NCBI RefSeq assembly: GCF_002072155.1
Contig: NZ_BDIY01000025.1
Coordinates: forward strand, 1 to 64,000
Source of the DNA: Roseovarius sp. A-2
GTDB lineage: Bacteria; Pseudomonadota; Alphaproteobacteria; Rhodobacterales; Rhodobacteraceae
Length of the DNA: 64,000 nt
Direction: 5' to 3'
Shown here one piece after another: positions 51,204 to 60,354 of the stretch; position 1 is the stretch's first letter; each line of letters starts with the position of its first letter. A model generated the notes under the pieces. It made no database searches. It was not told where the DNA came from and was given only the letters and a program-made list of their open reading frames with translations. A program made the position numbers and the translations under genes.

Positions 51204-51839
51204 GAGGCAACCGGTTTGCGATCCATGCGGTGGTCGCGCGGGACTGCCATGGGGGGTCTAAGCAGCCACAGCCACAGCCACAGCCACAGTTGTGGTCATG
51301 TCGCGCATGCGTCGCAAGATACGCGCCAGCTCCGAAATGTGTGTCATAGGACCCGGAATCGAGCCGGTGCGCCTGAAGCCCGGCTCCTCGTTACACACAT
51401 TCGACGCGTCATCCGCCATCTTGCAAGGAACTGAAAACGTGCGCTTAGTTTTGAATTAGACTCTTAGAGCGCCGAACTTCGGAAAGGCCCTAGTTTGATC
51501 ACGCCGTATCACCCAAAATCGCGTATGGCTCAGAGTGTTGCAATCCGAACCTTTGCCGAAGATCGACGGTGGCCGCCACAATCACCACCGGCCGCGTAGC
51601 TCGCGTTACGCCGGGGGCTCCGCGCACGGCCTCTTTCACCATCTCACGGGACACAGCCAAGGCTCATTACGGAACCAGCCGACCTTGAAGTGCCAAAGTA
51701 GTGCTAGATCAATGACCTACGTAGAACTACGCTACCGGTTGAATCTCAGCTTCAAACACGCGATGGTTTCCACGATCACGAATGTCATCGCCTTTATCGG
51801 CGCTGGCATGCGTGAATGCGGCATGGGGGAGGTGACGCA
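51204..51839. other. 636-bp gap between ispH and dctQ
   Basis: No convincing gene. A hexamer repeat is at 51264-51289. A 52-codon frame from 51299 ending at 51457 (MSRMRRKIRASSEMCVIGPG onward) looks partly protein-like but has no family or ribosome binding site. Composition is lower in GC than the neighbours and no terminator with T-run follows ispH. The last 110 bp should hold the dctQ promoter. Confidence 0.5.
51264..51289. repeat. Hexanucleotide microsatellite (AGCCAC)4
   Basis: AGCCAC is repeated four times plus AG, immediately followed by TTGTGG, which can pair with the final CCACA. Slippage would change length by 6 bp. Confidence 0.9.
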
Positions 51840-52334
51840 ATGTTGAAAACCGTAATCAATGGTTTGAACGAAACCGTTGGTCGGATCGTATCGGTTATCG
51901 CCATCATTTTCGCAGCCATTATCATCTATGATGTGGTCCTGCGCTACGTGTTCAGCGAGCCGACGCGGTGGGCGTTCGACGTCTCCAAACAGCTCTTCGG
52001 TTTCTACTTCGTGCTGCTGGGTGGCTATGCCCTGCGCCACGGCGCGCATGTGCGCGTGGACATTCTGACCGAGAAGCTTGGGCGCGGCGGACAGCGGATC
52101 GCGGATCTCCTGGGCTACGTGATTTTCTTTTTCCCCTTCGCTTGGGTGTTCCTCACCCGGTCCTGGGAGTTTGCCTCGCGCTCCTGGGCACAAGGCGAGG
52201 TCACCTATGGGGCCATTCAGATGCCGGTCTACCCGCTCAAGATGGCGATGTGTCTGGCTGCCGGGCTGTTGCTGTTGCAGGGCTTTGCCGAGGTTCTCAA
52301 GATCGTCTTCGACCGGCAGGAGGCCACCGAATGA
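51840..52334 (+). CDS. dctQ: TRAP transporter small permease subunit
   Basis: A 164-residue DctQ-type protein with four TMs. Features are IIYDVVLRYVFSEPTRWAFDVSKQ near residue 30 (the R-Y-x-F-x-x-P-x-x-W block), GGYALRHGAHVRVDILTEKL. It pairs with DctM. GGAGGTGA is a strong ribosome binding site before ATG 51840. It ends in ATGA overlap with dctM. Confidence 0.94.
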   Translation: MLKTVINGLNETVGRIVSVIAIIFAAIIIYDVVLRYVFSEPTRWAFDVSKQLFGFYFVLLGGYALRHGAHVRVDILTEKLGRGGQRIADLLGYVIFFFPFAWVFLTRSWEFASRSWAQGEVTYGAIQMPVYPLKMAMCLAAGLLLLQGFAEVLKIVFDRQEATE

Positions 52335-53656
52335 ATCCCGAACTGATCTCTGCCCTGATGTTCGGCCTGTTGTTGATCGGCCTGTTCCTCGGGCATCCGC
52401 TTGCCTTCGTGCTGGGCGGCACCGCCGTGCTGACCGCGATCATCGCGGGCAAGCCGATGGTTCTGGGCATCGTGATCAACCGCATCTTTGGCGATGTGCT
52501 CGACAATTACACGCTGATCGCCATTCCGCTCTTTGTGCTAATGGCGCGATTTCTATCGGATTCGGGTGTCACGGACCGTATGTTCGAGACCCTGCGCCTG
52601 ATGCTCAGCCAGGTGCGCGGGGGGCTGGCGCTGGCGGTGGTGTTCATCTCGATCTTGCTGGCGGCGACGACCGGCATCATCGGTGCCTCGATCACCGTAA
52701 TGGGCGTGATGGCGCTGCGCCCGATGCTGCAATATGGTTATGCGCCCTCGCTCACCGCCGGGGTGATCGCCGCCTCGGGCTGTCTGGGCATTCTCATCCC
52801 GCCGTCGATCATGCTCATCCTGATGGCCAGTTACTCGCCGCTCTCGGTGGGGGAACTGTTCGCAGGCTCGATGATCCCCGGCGTGCTTCTGGGCCTCAGC
52901 TATGCTGTCTATGTCTATATCATCTCGGTGCTGCGCCCCGACCTGGCCCCGGCGGTGGAACCCGAGGAGAAGGTCGAGCGCGCCACTCTAATGAAAATGC
53001 TGATGGTCGAGGCGCTGCCGCCCCTGGTGCTGATCTTCGGTATTCTTGGTTCGCTTCTGGCGGGCATCGCCACCGCAACCGAGGCCTCTGCCATCGGGGC
53101 TGCGCTGGCCCTTCTGATCGTGATCGCACGCGGGCGGTTTCAGCTTGGCACCTTCTACAGCGCCATGCTGGAGACCGGGCGCACCTCGGCGATGATCCTC
53201 TTTATCGTGATCGGGGCCACCGCCTTTACCGGCGTGTTTAACATCACCGGGGGGCTACGCGCCACGCAAGAGCTGATCCGCATGCTGGACATGGAGCCGT
53301 GGATGTTGATCACGATGATGATGTTCATCGTTTTCATCCTCGGAGCGTTTCTCGACTGGACAGGGATCGTGCTGCTGTCCTTCCCGATCTTCCTGCCGAT
53401 CATTCAGGACATGCCTGAAGTGAACCTGCTGTGGTTCGTCGTGCTGATGGCCGTCGTGCTGCAAACTTCGTTCCTGACGCCGCCATTCGGCTATGCGCTC
53501 TTTTACCTGCGTGCCATCGCGCCCAAGGATTTGCGCACCGCGTCCATCATTCGCGGCGTCCTGCCGTTCATCGCGCTGATCATCGTGATGTGCGTGCTCG
53601 TCGCGGTGTTCCCGGCGCTGGTCACTTGGCTGCCGGATGTCCTCTACACCAAATAA
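52331..53656 (+). CDS. dctM: TRAP transporter large permease subunit
   Basis: A 441-residue DctM with about 12 TMs. GHPLAFVLGGTAVLTAI, GVIAASGCLGILIPPSIMLIL and FLTPPFGYALFYLRAIAP are family blocks. It forms the Na+-driven transport channel for an organic anion captured by DctP. It overlaps dctQ by 4 bp and is followed 27 bp later by dctP. Confidence 0.95.
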   Translation: MNPELISALMFGLLLIGLFLGHPLAFVLGGTAVLTAIIAGKPMVLGIVINRIFGDVLDNYTLIAIPLFVLMARFLSDSGVTDRMFETLRLMLSQVRGGLALAVVFISILLAATTGIIGASITVMGVMALRPMLQYGYAPSLTAGVIAASGCLGILIPPSIMLILMASYSPLSVGELFAGSMIPGVLLGLSYAVYVYIISVLRPDLAPAVEPEEKVERATLMKMLMVEALPPLVLIFGILGSLLAGIATATEASAIGAALALLIVIARGRFQLGTFYSAMLETGRTSAMILFIVIGATAFTGVFNITGGLRATQELIRMLDMEPWMLITMMMFIVFILGAFLDWTGIVLLSFPIFLPIIQDMPEVNLLWFVVLMAVVLQTSFLTPPFGYALFYLRAIAPKDLRTASIIRGVLPFIALIIVMCVLVAVFPALVTWLPDVLYTK

Positions 53657-53683
53657 CCACCAACCATGAAAAAGGGAGATATC

Positions 53684-54769
53684 ATGACCATCAAGGCATT
53701 CGTTCTTGCGGCAGGGGCCGCAACCGCGCTCGCCGGGCAGGCCACAGCGCAAGAGACCTGGACGATGACCACCACCTGGCCGTCCTCGCTGGAACTGATC
53801 GAGACCGACAAGCACTTTGTCGATCTGGCCAACAAGCTGACCCAAGGCGAGTTGTCGATCGAATTCTTCGACGGCGGCTCGCTCGTCCCGGCTGGCGAGG
53901 TCTTTGGCGCGGTCGAGTCGGGCACAATCCAGGCGGGTGCAGACTGGCCCGGTTACTGGGCCGGGCGCGACGCGGCCTTCTCGCCGCTGGCAACCACGCC
54001 AAGCCTCTTCAACGCCGTGGATTACGTGAACTGGATCCAGCAATGGGGCGGTGCCGAGCTCTATAACGAGATCTACGGCCAGTATGACATGGTCTACCTG
54101 CCTTATGGCGTGACCAATAACGAGTCCGGCTTTCGCACCAACGAGCGGATCCAGAACCTCGAGGACCTGCAGGGCAAGCGCCTGCGCCTCTCGGGGCTGG
54201 AGCAGGGCATGTTGCTCGAACGCCTGGGCGGCAATCAGGTCTCCATGGCGGGCGGCGAAATCTATCAGTCGTTGGAGCGTGGCGTGATCGACGGGGCCGA
54301 GTTCTCGACCCCCAATGTCGACTGGTCGGGCGGCTTTCAGCAGGTCACCAAATACTGGGCGACCCCGGGCTGGCATCAGTCGGCCTCGGTCTTTGGCGTG
54401 ATGATCAACAAGTCCGCTTGGGACGCGCTCAGCGCCGAGACACAGGAGAAATTGCAGATTGCCGCCGACGCGACGCTCCTGTGGTCGCTGGCCTTCACTG
54501 AAAAGCGCGCCACTGAGGCCTATGCCAAGTTTGACGAGGCAGTTGAGATCAACCGCTACGACGACGAGACACTGGCCAAGGTCCAAGAGATGGCAAACGA
54601 GGTGATCGTCGAGACCGCTTGCGCCAACCCCAACTCGGCCAAGGTCTATCTCAGCATGGTCGAATATATTGACGACTACGCACAGTGGCGCGATGCTTCA
54701 GCCCCGTTCAACCTCGGGCGCACACCCAACGGGCCCGATGCTGCCGCGCTGCGAGACTGCGCGCAATAG
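53684..54769 (+). CDS. dctP: TRAP transporter substrate-binding protein
   Basis: A 361-residue periplasmic receptor. The signal peptide ends LAGQATAQ-ETW near residue 22. The binding region includes DWPGYWAGRDAAFSPL, QGKRLRLSGLEQGM and YQSLERGVIDGAEFSTPNVD, the pattern of DctP receptors for keto acids and similar carboxylates. Substrate not assignable. GGGAGAT precedes ATG 53684. Confidence 0.94.
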   Translation: MTIKAFVLAAGAATALAGQATAQETWTMTTTWPSSLELIETDKHFVDLANKLTQGELSIEFFDGGSLVPAGEVFGAVESGTIQAGADWPGYWAGRDAAFSPLATTPSLFNAVDYVNWIQQWGGAELYNEIYGQYDMVYLPYGVTNNESGFRTNERIQNLEDLQGKRLRLSGLEQGMLLERLGGNQVSMAGGEIYQSLERGVIDGAEFSTPNVDWSGGFQQVTKYWATPGWHQSASVFGVMINKSAWDALSAETQEKLQIAADATLLWSLAFTEKRATEAYAKFDEAVEINRYDDETLAKVQEMANEVIVETACANPNSAKVYLSMVEYIDDYAQWRDASAPFNLGRTPNGPDAAALRDCAQ

Positions 54770-54787
54770 GGGACGGATTATCCTTTG

Positions 54788-54813
54788 GCATGCCCGCTGA
54801 AATGGCGGGCATG
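54788..54813 (+). terminator. Hairpin downstream of dctP
   Basis: CATGCCCGC and GCGGGCATG pair in a 9-bp perfect stem with a 7-nt loop, 20 bp after dctP. No T-run follows, so termination strength is uncertain. Confidence 0.5.
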
Positions 54814-54949
54814 TGCACCGGTCGGACCGAACGAACACTGTAGTTTCAACGAGGTCCGACCCGTCGAATGTGAAATCAGCAAGCATTCTATTTAAGGATA
54901 GGCCAAGATGCGCGCCATCTTCGGTTATCCTTGCGGGTGTCCTTACCCG

Positions 54950-55194
54950 GTTGGCGTCTCCTTCCAATATGCGTCCTCGCTTGGGAAGACGGCCAATTGC
55001 CAGTCGCTGGTGTCTGTGACGCTGGCCATAAGCATCGCACGCTCGATGGCCGCGTCCAGGCCGTGCCAGGTGAAGACGTCTGGCTCGTGGGTGAGCAGCG
55101 ATCGACCGAAGAGCAGAATTACTACGTATCGAACCTGCCGGTCGAGGCCATTCTCAAGACATTCGCCGGCACCATCAAGGCCCGGTGGGTCGCC
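54950..55194 (+). pseudogene. IS701-family transposase remnant
   Basis: Two frames carry parts of an IS701-type DDE transposase. One (54950-55027) reads VGVSFQYASSLGKTANCQSL and VSVTLA; the other (55036-55194) reads GRVQAVPGEDVWLVGEQRS, then YYVSNLPVEAILKTFAGTIKARWV. In intact enzymes these segments are separated by over 100 residues and both ends continue, so most of the gene, including much of the catalytic core, is gone and the pieces are frame-shifted. No inverted repeats of the element were found. Confidence 0.75.
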
Positions 55195-55409
55195 TGCTCG
55201 GGAATCTGCTTTTCCACCAGCGGCGTCTTGACGTAGCCGGGGCAGATCACGTTGGTCCGCACGCCTTTTTCGCCGCCTTCCTTGGCGGTTGTCCGTGCCA
55301 GACCCATCAGGGCGTGCTCGGCCGAGATATAGGGTGCCTTGGGCGTCGAGCCCTCCTGCGAACGCACCGAGCCCATGTAGAGGATCGTGCCCGAGCCCTG
55401 CTTGTACAC
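55191..55409 (-). pseudogene. 3-hydroxybutyrate-dehydrogenase-like SDR remnant
   Basis: The minus strand reads MYKQGSGTILYMGSV, then GLARTTAKEGGEKGVRTNVI and CPGYVKTPLVEKQIPEQA, the middle of a D-3-hydroxybutyrate dehydrogenase-type SDR. The Rossmann N-terminus and the C-terminus are missing. The catalytic YxxxK is changed to YISAE, so Lys is lost. At 55190 the similarity stops exactly where the transposase remnant on the other strand ends. Confidence 0.8.
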
Positions 55410-55456
55410 CGTTTACGGTAGATCAAGCTTAGTGAACGTTCTTAATCTGGGTCATT

Positions 55457-56197
55457 TCAGGCCTCTAGCGCCATCTCACGCAACTGTTCGAACCCGCCCG
55501 TTTTATCCCGCGGCGCGGCGTAGGCACCGACCTTGGAGGTGGTGTAGCCCATGCCCGTCAATGCCTCGGCCAGGCGGGTGGCGGCGGTGACACCGTCGAT
55601 CACCGGCATACCGGTCTCGGCGGTAAGACGAGCGCAAAGCGCGCTCATGCCTGCGCAGCCCAGTATCACCGCCTCGGCCCGGTCCACATCACGGGCAGCG
55701 AGGATCTCGGCGGTGAGACACGCGGCAGCCGTGGTCTCATCTTCCTCGATCGCCAGAACGGGCATGTCCACCGCACGGACCCGGCGACAGCGGCGGCCGG
55801 CGCCATACTGCTCGACGAGGTCCTCGATGATCGGAACGGAGCGGGACAGCGAGGTCACCACCGAGAAACGGCTGGAAAGAAGCAGCGCGGTATGGATCGA
55901 CGCCTCACAGATGCCGATGACGGGACGGGTGGCGACCTCGCGCGCGGCCCCGAGGCCCGGGTCGTCGAAACAGGCGATCACATGCGCGTCGACGCCGCGC
56001 GCCTCGGCCTGACGGATCTGGAACAGCATCGGCGGCACGCAGAGCGACTCGTCCGTGTGCCCCTCGATCGAGGCAGGGGAGGTGGTGCCGCCGGTCAGAT
56101 CGATCACCGTGCCGGGAGAGGCCACGCGGCGGGCGGTACGGCCGATCTGCTCGGTCATGCCGGTGCTGGCATTGGGGTTCACGACATGAATGCGCAT
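55457..56197 (-). CDS. Asp/Glu/hydantoin racemase family protein, hydantoin-racemase-like
   Basis: A 246-residue cofactor-independent racemase. Two catalytic cysteines are Cys76 (VIACFDDPG) and Cys181 (VILGCAGM), at the same positions as in characterised hydantoin racemases. The N-terminus MRIHVVNPNASTGMTEQIG and VIGICEASIH also match. It would racemise a five-substituted hydantoin or similar cyclic amide. It is the last gene of a nine-gene operon, its ATG overlapping the previous stop (TGATG). Confidence 0.88.
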   Translation of the reverse strand: MRIHVVNPNASTGMTEQIGRTARRVASPGTVIDLTGGTTSPASIEGHTDESLCVPPMLFQIRQAEARGVDAHVIACFDDPGLGAAREVATRPVIGICEASIHTALLLSSRFSVVTSLSRSVPIIEDLVEQYGAGRRCRRVRAVDMPVLAIEEDETTAAACLTAEILAARDVDRAEAVILGCAGMSALCARLTAETGMPVIDGVTAATRLAEALTGMGYTTSKVGAYAAPRDKTGGFEQLREMALEA

Positions 56198-56847
56198 CAG
56201 ACGGATCCTGCGGGCAAGGGGGTGGTGCCAACCTCGTGCGGGGCGAGATGGGCGGGTTTCCTGAGCTCAAACTGCCGGTCGCTGGTGATATAGTTGTCGG
56301 CATGGAGCCGGGCGATGGGCTGATAGACGCCAGGGTCGACATAGCGGCCATGGCCGTCGAGGCAGTCGTCGCGCACATGCATTTCGACCACCTCGCCAAT
56401 GACGATAGCACGTCCGGGATAGTCGATGATCCGCTCTATTCGGCATTCCATCGCGCAAGGGGTGGTGGCGATGCGGTCGGCATTGATCTGATCGCAGAGA
56501 TCGGCGGGAAGCCCTGCAAAGTCGAGCTCATCCACGTCGTCGGCAAAGTTGACGCCACAAAGGATCATCTGCTCGGACAGCGCCATGTCGACCATGTTGA
56601 CACAGAATTCCCGAGTGCGGCGGATATTTGCGATCGTGTCCTTTTCGCTGCCGTTAGGCCGGGCGGAGACGCCGATGATGACAAGTGGCGGCGCATGCGA
56701 GAAGACGTTGAAAAAGCTCATGGGCGCAGCGTTGGCATGTCCACCCGGAGAGCGGGTGGTGACAAGCGCAATGGGGCGCGGTCCGATGAAATTGGTGAGC
56801 AGGCGGTACCGGTCGGCGGGTGGAAGGCGAGTGAAATCGAACTGCAT
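56197..56847 (-). CDS. Flavin-reductase-fold (FMN-binding split barrel) protein
   Basis: A 216-residue DIM6/NTAB-type flavin reductase. The N-terminal LLTNFIGPRPIALVTTRSPG, NAAPMSFFNVFSHAPPLVIIG, and NIRRTREFCVNMVD are the flavin-binding blocks. Such proteins reduce FMN for a partner oxygenase or act on their own substrates. No oxygenase is in the visible operon. ATG 56847 overlaps the upstream ATPase stop (TGATG). Confidence 0.88.
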   Translation of the reverse strand: MQFDFTRLPPADRYRLLTNFIGPRPIALVTTRSPGGHANAAPMSFFNVFSHAPPLVIIGVSARPNGSEKDTIANIRRTREFCVNMVDMALSEQMILCGVNFADDVDELDFAGLPADLCDQINADRIATTPCAMECRIERIIDYPGRAIVIGEVVEMHVRDDCLDGHGRYVDPGVYQPIARLHADNYITSDRQFELRKPAHLAPHEVGTTPLPAGSV

Positions 56848-57842
56848 CACGTGTCCTTTCGGTCGAGAGCCGGTGCGCGGCCTTCTGCAACGGCGTGGCA
56901 ACTGACCGAGGCGCGGCCATGGGCGCGCAACACCGGGTCCTCGCGACTGCATCGCGCGTCAGCCAGGGGGCAGCGCGGGTGAAAGGTGCAGCCGGGCGGC
57001 GGGTCGAGCGGGCTGGGCGGTTCACCCGTCTGCGGGCTGCGGTCGCGATTGGGGGCGTGGATGTCCGGGATCGTGCCGAGTAGCAGTTGCGAATAGGGGT
57101 GCTGCGGCGCGGTGAAGAGAACCTCGGCCGGGGCCATCTCGACTATGCGGCCGAGATACATGACGGCGATGGTGTCGGACATGTGTCGCACCACGCTGAG
57201 ATCGTGGCTGATGAAAAGATATGTCAGGCCCAACTCCTGTTGAAGGCGTCGCATGAGGTTGAGGATCTGCGCCTGAACCGAGACATCGAGGGCCGAGGTA
57301 GGTTCATCGCAGACCAGAAGCTCGGGTTCCGAGGCAAGCGCGCGCGCGATGGAGATTCGCTGGCGCTGACCGCCGGAGAATTCATGCGGGAACTTGGCAA
57401 CATCATCTGCGGCGAGCCCCACGATGCGTAGCAGGTCCTCGACCCGCTCGCGGGTCTCGTTCTCGGTCTTGCGCAGCTTCATCTCGCGGATGGGTTCCGC
57501 GATGATGTCGCCCACGCGCCAGCGAGGGTTCAGGCTGGATTGCGGGTCCTGAAAGATCATCTGAACGCGCACGGCACGACCCGCAGTGCCGGGGCCGAAG
57601 CGGATCTCGCCGGCGGAGGTGGAATAGAGTCCGGTCACGAGCCGCGCGACGGTGGATTTGCCGCAACCGGACTCGCCCACGATGCTGAAGCAACTGCCGC
57701 GCGGAATCGAGAAACTCACCTCGTTCACCGCCTTTACGAAAAGCCTTGGCTTGCGCTCCAGAACGCGGTTGAGCCAGGGCGCGGAGACGTCGAACTGCTT
57801 GGAGACGAGATCAACGGAGAGAATGGCGTCTGCGGTGCTCAT
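56847..57842 (-). CDS. ABC transporter ATP-binding protein, DppF/OppF type
   Basis: A 331-residue oligopeptide-family ATPase: Walker A VGESGCGKSTVARLVTG, signature FSGGQRQRISIARAL, Walker B LLVCDEPTSALDVSVQAQ, and the C-terminal oligopeptide extension with the cysteine cluster GCTFHPRCPLADARC. It works with the partner ATPase and two permeases of the same operon. It overlaps the neighbour by 4 bp. Confidence 0.95.
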   Translation of the reverse strand: MSTADAILSVDLVSKQFDVSAPWLNRVLERKPRLFVKAVNEVSFSIPRGSCFSIVGESGCGKSTVARLVTGLYSTSAGEIRFGPGTAGRAVRVQMIFQDPQSSLNPRWRVGDIIAEPIREMKLRKTENETRERVEDLLRIVGLAADDVAKFPHEFSGGQRQRISIARALASEPELLVCDEPTSALDVSVQAQILNLMRRLQQELGLTYLFISHDLSVVRHMSDTIAVMYLGRIVEMAPAEVLFTAPQHPYSQLLLGTIPDIHAPNRDRSPQTGEPPSPLDPPPGCTFHPRCPLADARCSREDPVLRAHGRASVSCHAVAEGRAPALDRKDT

Positions 57843-58873
57843 TGGGTTCCTCCATCATGCAGGAAACAGGCGGCGCGGTTGCGGCCTGCGGCAACCATTT
57901 CGGGCCGGTCGAGGCGGCAGCGCGGCCCGGCCACGGAGCAACGCGGATTGAAGGCGCAGCCCGCGGGTCGGGTGTTGAGCCGAGGCATCGATCCGTCGAT
58001 CTGTGTCAGTATCTCGACCCGGTCATGCAGGCTAGGGATCGCAGCCATCAGGCCCTTGGTATAGGGGTGCTGGGGATCGTGGATCACGTCCTCAACCCGA
58101 CCCGTTTCGACCATGCGACCGGAATACATTACGGCGACACGGTCGGCGGTTTCGGCGATCACGCCCATGTCATGGGTGACCAGCATGATCCCGGTGCGGT
58201 GTTCCTTGCAAAGGCGGCGCAGCAGCGTGGTGATCTGTGCCTGGATCGACACGTCGAGAGCTGTGGTGGGTTCGTCGGCGATGATCAGGCCCGGTTCGGC
58301 CGCCAGCGCCAACGCAATCACCACGCGTTGGCGCATCCCGCCGGAAAACTGGTGTGGGAACTGCTTGAGCCGTTCCTCTGGCGCGGGAATGCCGACCTCG
58401 CGCAGCAGATGGAGGGCACGGTCGCGGGCCCCTTCCTTGCTCAGACCGGTGTGCAGGCGAATTGTCTCGACCAGCTGCGCGCCGATAGAAAAAAGCGGGT
58501 TCAGCGCGGTCAACGGATCCTGGAAGATCGCGCCCATCTCGCTGCCGCGCACTTTTGTCAGTTCGTCTTCGCTGAGCGTGTCCACACGGTGGCCTGCGAC
58601 ATGGATCTCGCCACCCGCGATGCGGCCGGGGGTCTCGAGCAGGCCAAGGACGGCAAGGCCGGTGATCGACTTGCCCGCGCCGGATTCGCCAACGACACCG
58701 AGTATCTCTCCGGGCTCTATGCGCATGGATACGTCGTCGATGGCGGTGAGTGTGCCGTGTCTTGTGGGGAACTCGACCGTGAGGTTCGAGACTTCGAGCA
58801 CGGGAGGGGCAGTTGCGGTGCCGAGGTTTTCCGGCGAGATGGCAGATCGCAGCATCATCTTTGGGTCCTTCAC
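57839..58873 (-). CDS. ABC transporter ATP-binding protein, DppD/OppD type
   Basis: A 344-residue ATPase: Walker A VGESGAGKSITGLAVLG, MGAIFQDPLTALNPLF, signature FSGGMRQRVVIALAL, Walker B LIIADEPTTALDVSIQAQI, and C-terminal GCAFNPRCSVAGPRC. It pairs with the DppF-like subunit; both ends overlap neighbouring genes by ATGA, so expression is tightly coupled. Confidence 0.95.
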   Translation of the reverse strand: MKDPKMMLRSAISPENLGTATAPPVLEVSNLTVEFPTRHGTLTAIDDVSMRIEPGEILGVVGESGAGKSITGLAVLGLLETPGRIAGGEIHVAGHRVDTLSEDELTKVRGSEMGAIFQDPLTALNPLFSIGAQLVETIRLHTGLSKEGARDRALHLLREVGIPAPEERLKQFPHQFSGGMRQRVVIALALAAEPGLIIADEPTTALDVSIQAQITTLLRRLCKEHRTGIMLVTHDMGVIAETADRVAVMYSGRMVETGRVEDVIHDPQHPYTKGLMAAIPSLHDRVEILTQIDGSMPRLNTRPAGCAFNPRCSVAGPRCRLDRPEMVAAGRNRAACFLHDGGTQ

Positions 58874-60354
58874 ATCTGGCGGTGATCCGAAAGTGGATAG
58901 GCGGGAGGAAAGATCGTTGCGAGCGGCGGGTGGCCCGCGGTGCGGTCCGGGTACTTGGCGAGCATGCCGTCGAACTGTGCCTGCGCTTGGGTGCGGGCCG
59001 CTTTCATGTCGATGCCCGCCACCTCCCCGGCGCGCATCGAGAGCCGACCATCCACGATGGTGGCGCGGGTAACGCGGCCAGTCGCGCCCAGAATGACGGT
59101 CTGCACGGGGTCTATCGCGGGCGCCATCGCCGTATCGTTCAGGTCGAACACGGCGAGATCGGCCTTGCCACCAGCGCGGAGCACACCGATGTCGTCACGG
59201 CCCAGAGCCTGCGCTCCATGAAGCGTGGCGGCATCCATGAACCGGGCAGAGGTGCAGGCGGCAATATCGCCATCGATCATGCGGGCCATCATCATGCCAA
59301 CGGCCATGTTCAACACCATGTCGGGCGGGGCGGTATCGGTGCCCATCGCGATACGGATACCCATGTCGCGCAGTTTACGGAACGAGCGGAGAGCGCCGCC
59401 GTGTCGCGCGGCGACGAGCGGACAGTGGATGACCGTGACGCCATTGTCGGCATATCGGCGCAGATCGTCATCGGTCGCGACTGTGGCATGCGGGGCGAGC
59501 AGGCGGGAGTTGAGCAGTCCCAGGTCGCCCATCCATGCGGGCGCGGTCTTGCCATGGAGTGCCTGCACCGTGTCGTGCTCCATCGCGCCTTGTGCCATGT
59601 GCAGCCGGACGGGGCAGTCGATATCCTCCGCGGCAGCCATTGTGCGGCGCAGCACTGTTTCAGTGCAGGTCTCGACCCGGTCTGGAGCAAGCAGGGGGCT
59701 GACAATATCGTTGTCCTGCCATTTCCTGGCGAAAGCGATGGCGCGCTCGAGGCCGTCGAGGCCGCGTGGCTCGTCGAACTCGGGCATGATACGGCCATTC
59801 TCTTCGAGCACCATGCCGCCCGAGCGGTAGGCGGGCCCGAGCCAGACACGCAGGCCCAGCTCTTGCGCGGCCTCGGCGGCGGCGTCAAATTCGGCGGCGG
59901 TCTCGCCCCATTCGCGGTAAAAGAGCGAAGCGATGGGCGCGGCGCTGGTGATGCCGTTGAGAAGGAGCTGGCCGAAGGTGAACCGTTTCTGAAAGGCCAG
60001 TTCCTCGGGGCTGTACATTTCATAGGGGCCGCGATCGACATAGGCGCGCGGCCAGACGCGGCCTTTCTTTTCTCCGGGCCAGTTGTCGAAGGCGAGAAGC
60101 GTGGTGTCGAGATCCGAAAGCGCGTCGAGATCGACGAAGCCGGGCGCGATAAGCGCCTCGCCCATATTGTGACGCGCAGCAAGCTCGCCCTCAAAGGTGC
60201 CACCCACATGGATCACATGCGAGCCCTCGATCACCACATCGCCGTTCTCGACGAGGCGGCGGCCCTGCGGCGTGTCGGCGAGGATCCAGCGGGCGGAGAG
60301 CGCCCAGCGGCCCTGCGGACGCGTGCCGAGGGGGATGTCGGAAAAGCCGGTCAC
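58870..60354 (-). CDS. Chlorohydrolase/TRZ-ATZ-type amidohydrolase with DxD in place of HxH
   Basis: A 494-residue amidohydrolase-superfamily protein. Strand-1 metal site, usually HxH, reads APGFVDLDALSDLD. Later blocks are present: RLHMAQGAMEHD, LLAPHATVATDDDLRRY, and IAMGTDTAPPDMVLN. I recall a chlorohydrolase-like subfamily in Rhodobacterales with this DLDAL motif. Substrates of the superfamily are ring amines and amides (triazines, pterins, pyrimidines). GTG 60354 overlaps the previous stop (GTGA). Confidence 0.85.
   Translation of the reverse strand: MTGFSDIPLGTRPQGRWALSARWILADTPQGRRLVENGDVVIEGSHVIHVGGTFEGELAARHNMGEALIAPGFVDLDALSDLDTTLLAFDNWPGEKKGRVWPRAYVDRGPYEMYSPEELAFQKRFTFGQLLLNGITSAAPIASLFYREWGETAAEFDAAAEAAQELGLRVWLGPAYRSGGMVLEENGRIMPEFDEPRGLDGLERAIAFARKWQDNDIVSPLLAPDRVETCTETVLRRTMAAAEDIDCPVRLHMAQGAMEHDTVQALHGKTAPAWMGDLGLLNSRLLAPHATVATDDDLRRYADNGVTVIHCPLVAARHGGALRSFRKLRDMGIRIAMGTDTAPPDMVLNMAVGMMMARMIDGDIAACTSARFMDAATLHGAQALGRDDIGVLRAGGKADLAVFDLNDTAMAPAIDPVQTVILGATGRVTRATIVDGRLSMRAGEVAGIDMKAARTQAQAQFDGMLAKYPDRTAGHPPLATIFPPAYPLSDHRQM

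Noticed and set aside
51216..51434. 72-residue frame with an SHSHSHSH stretch
   Set aside because: The stretch is simply the translated hexamer microsatellite, and the rest shows no domain or ribosome binding site.
54931..55236. 101-residue plus-strand frame as an intact gene
   Set aside because: Its middle is a transposase fragment and its end is antisense to a dehydrogenase fragment, so it is a chimera of remnants.
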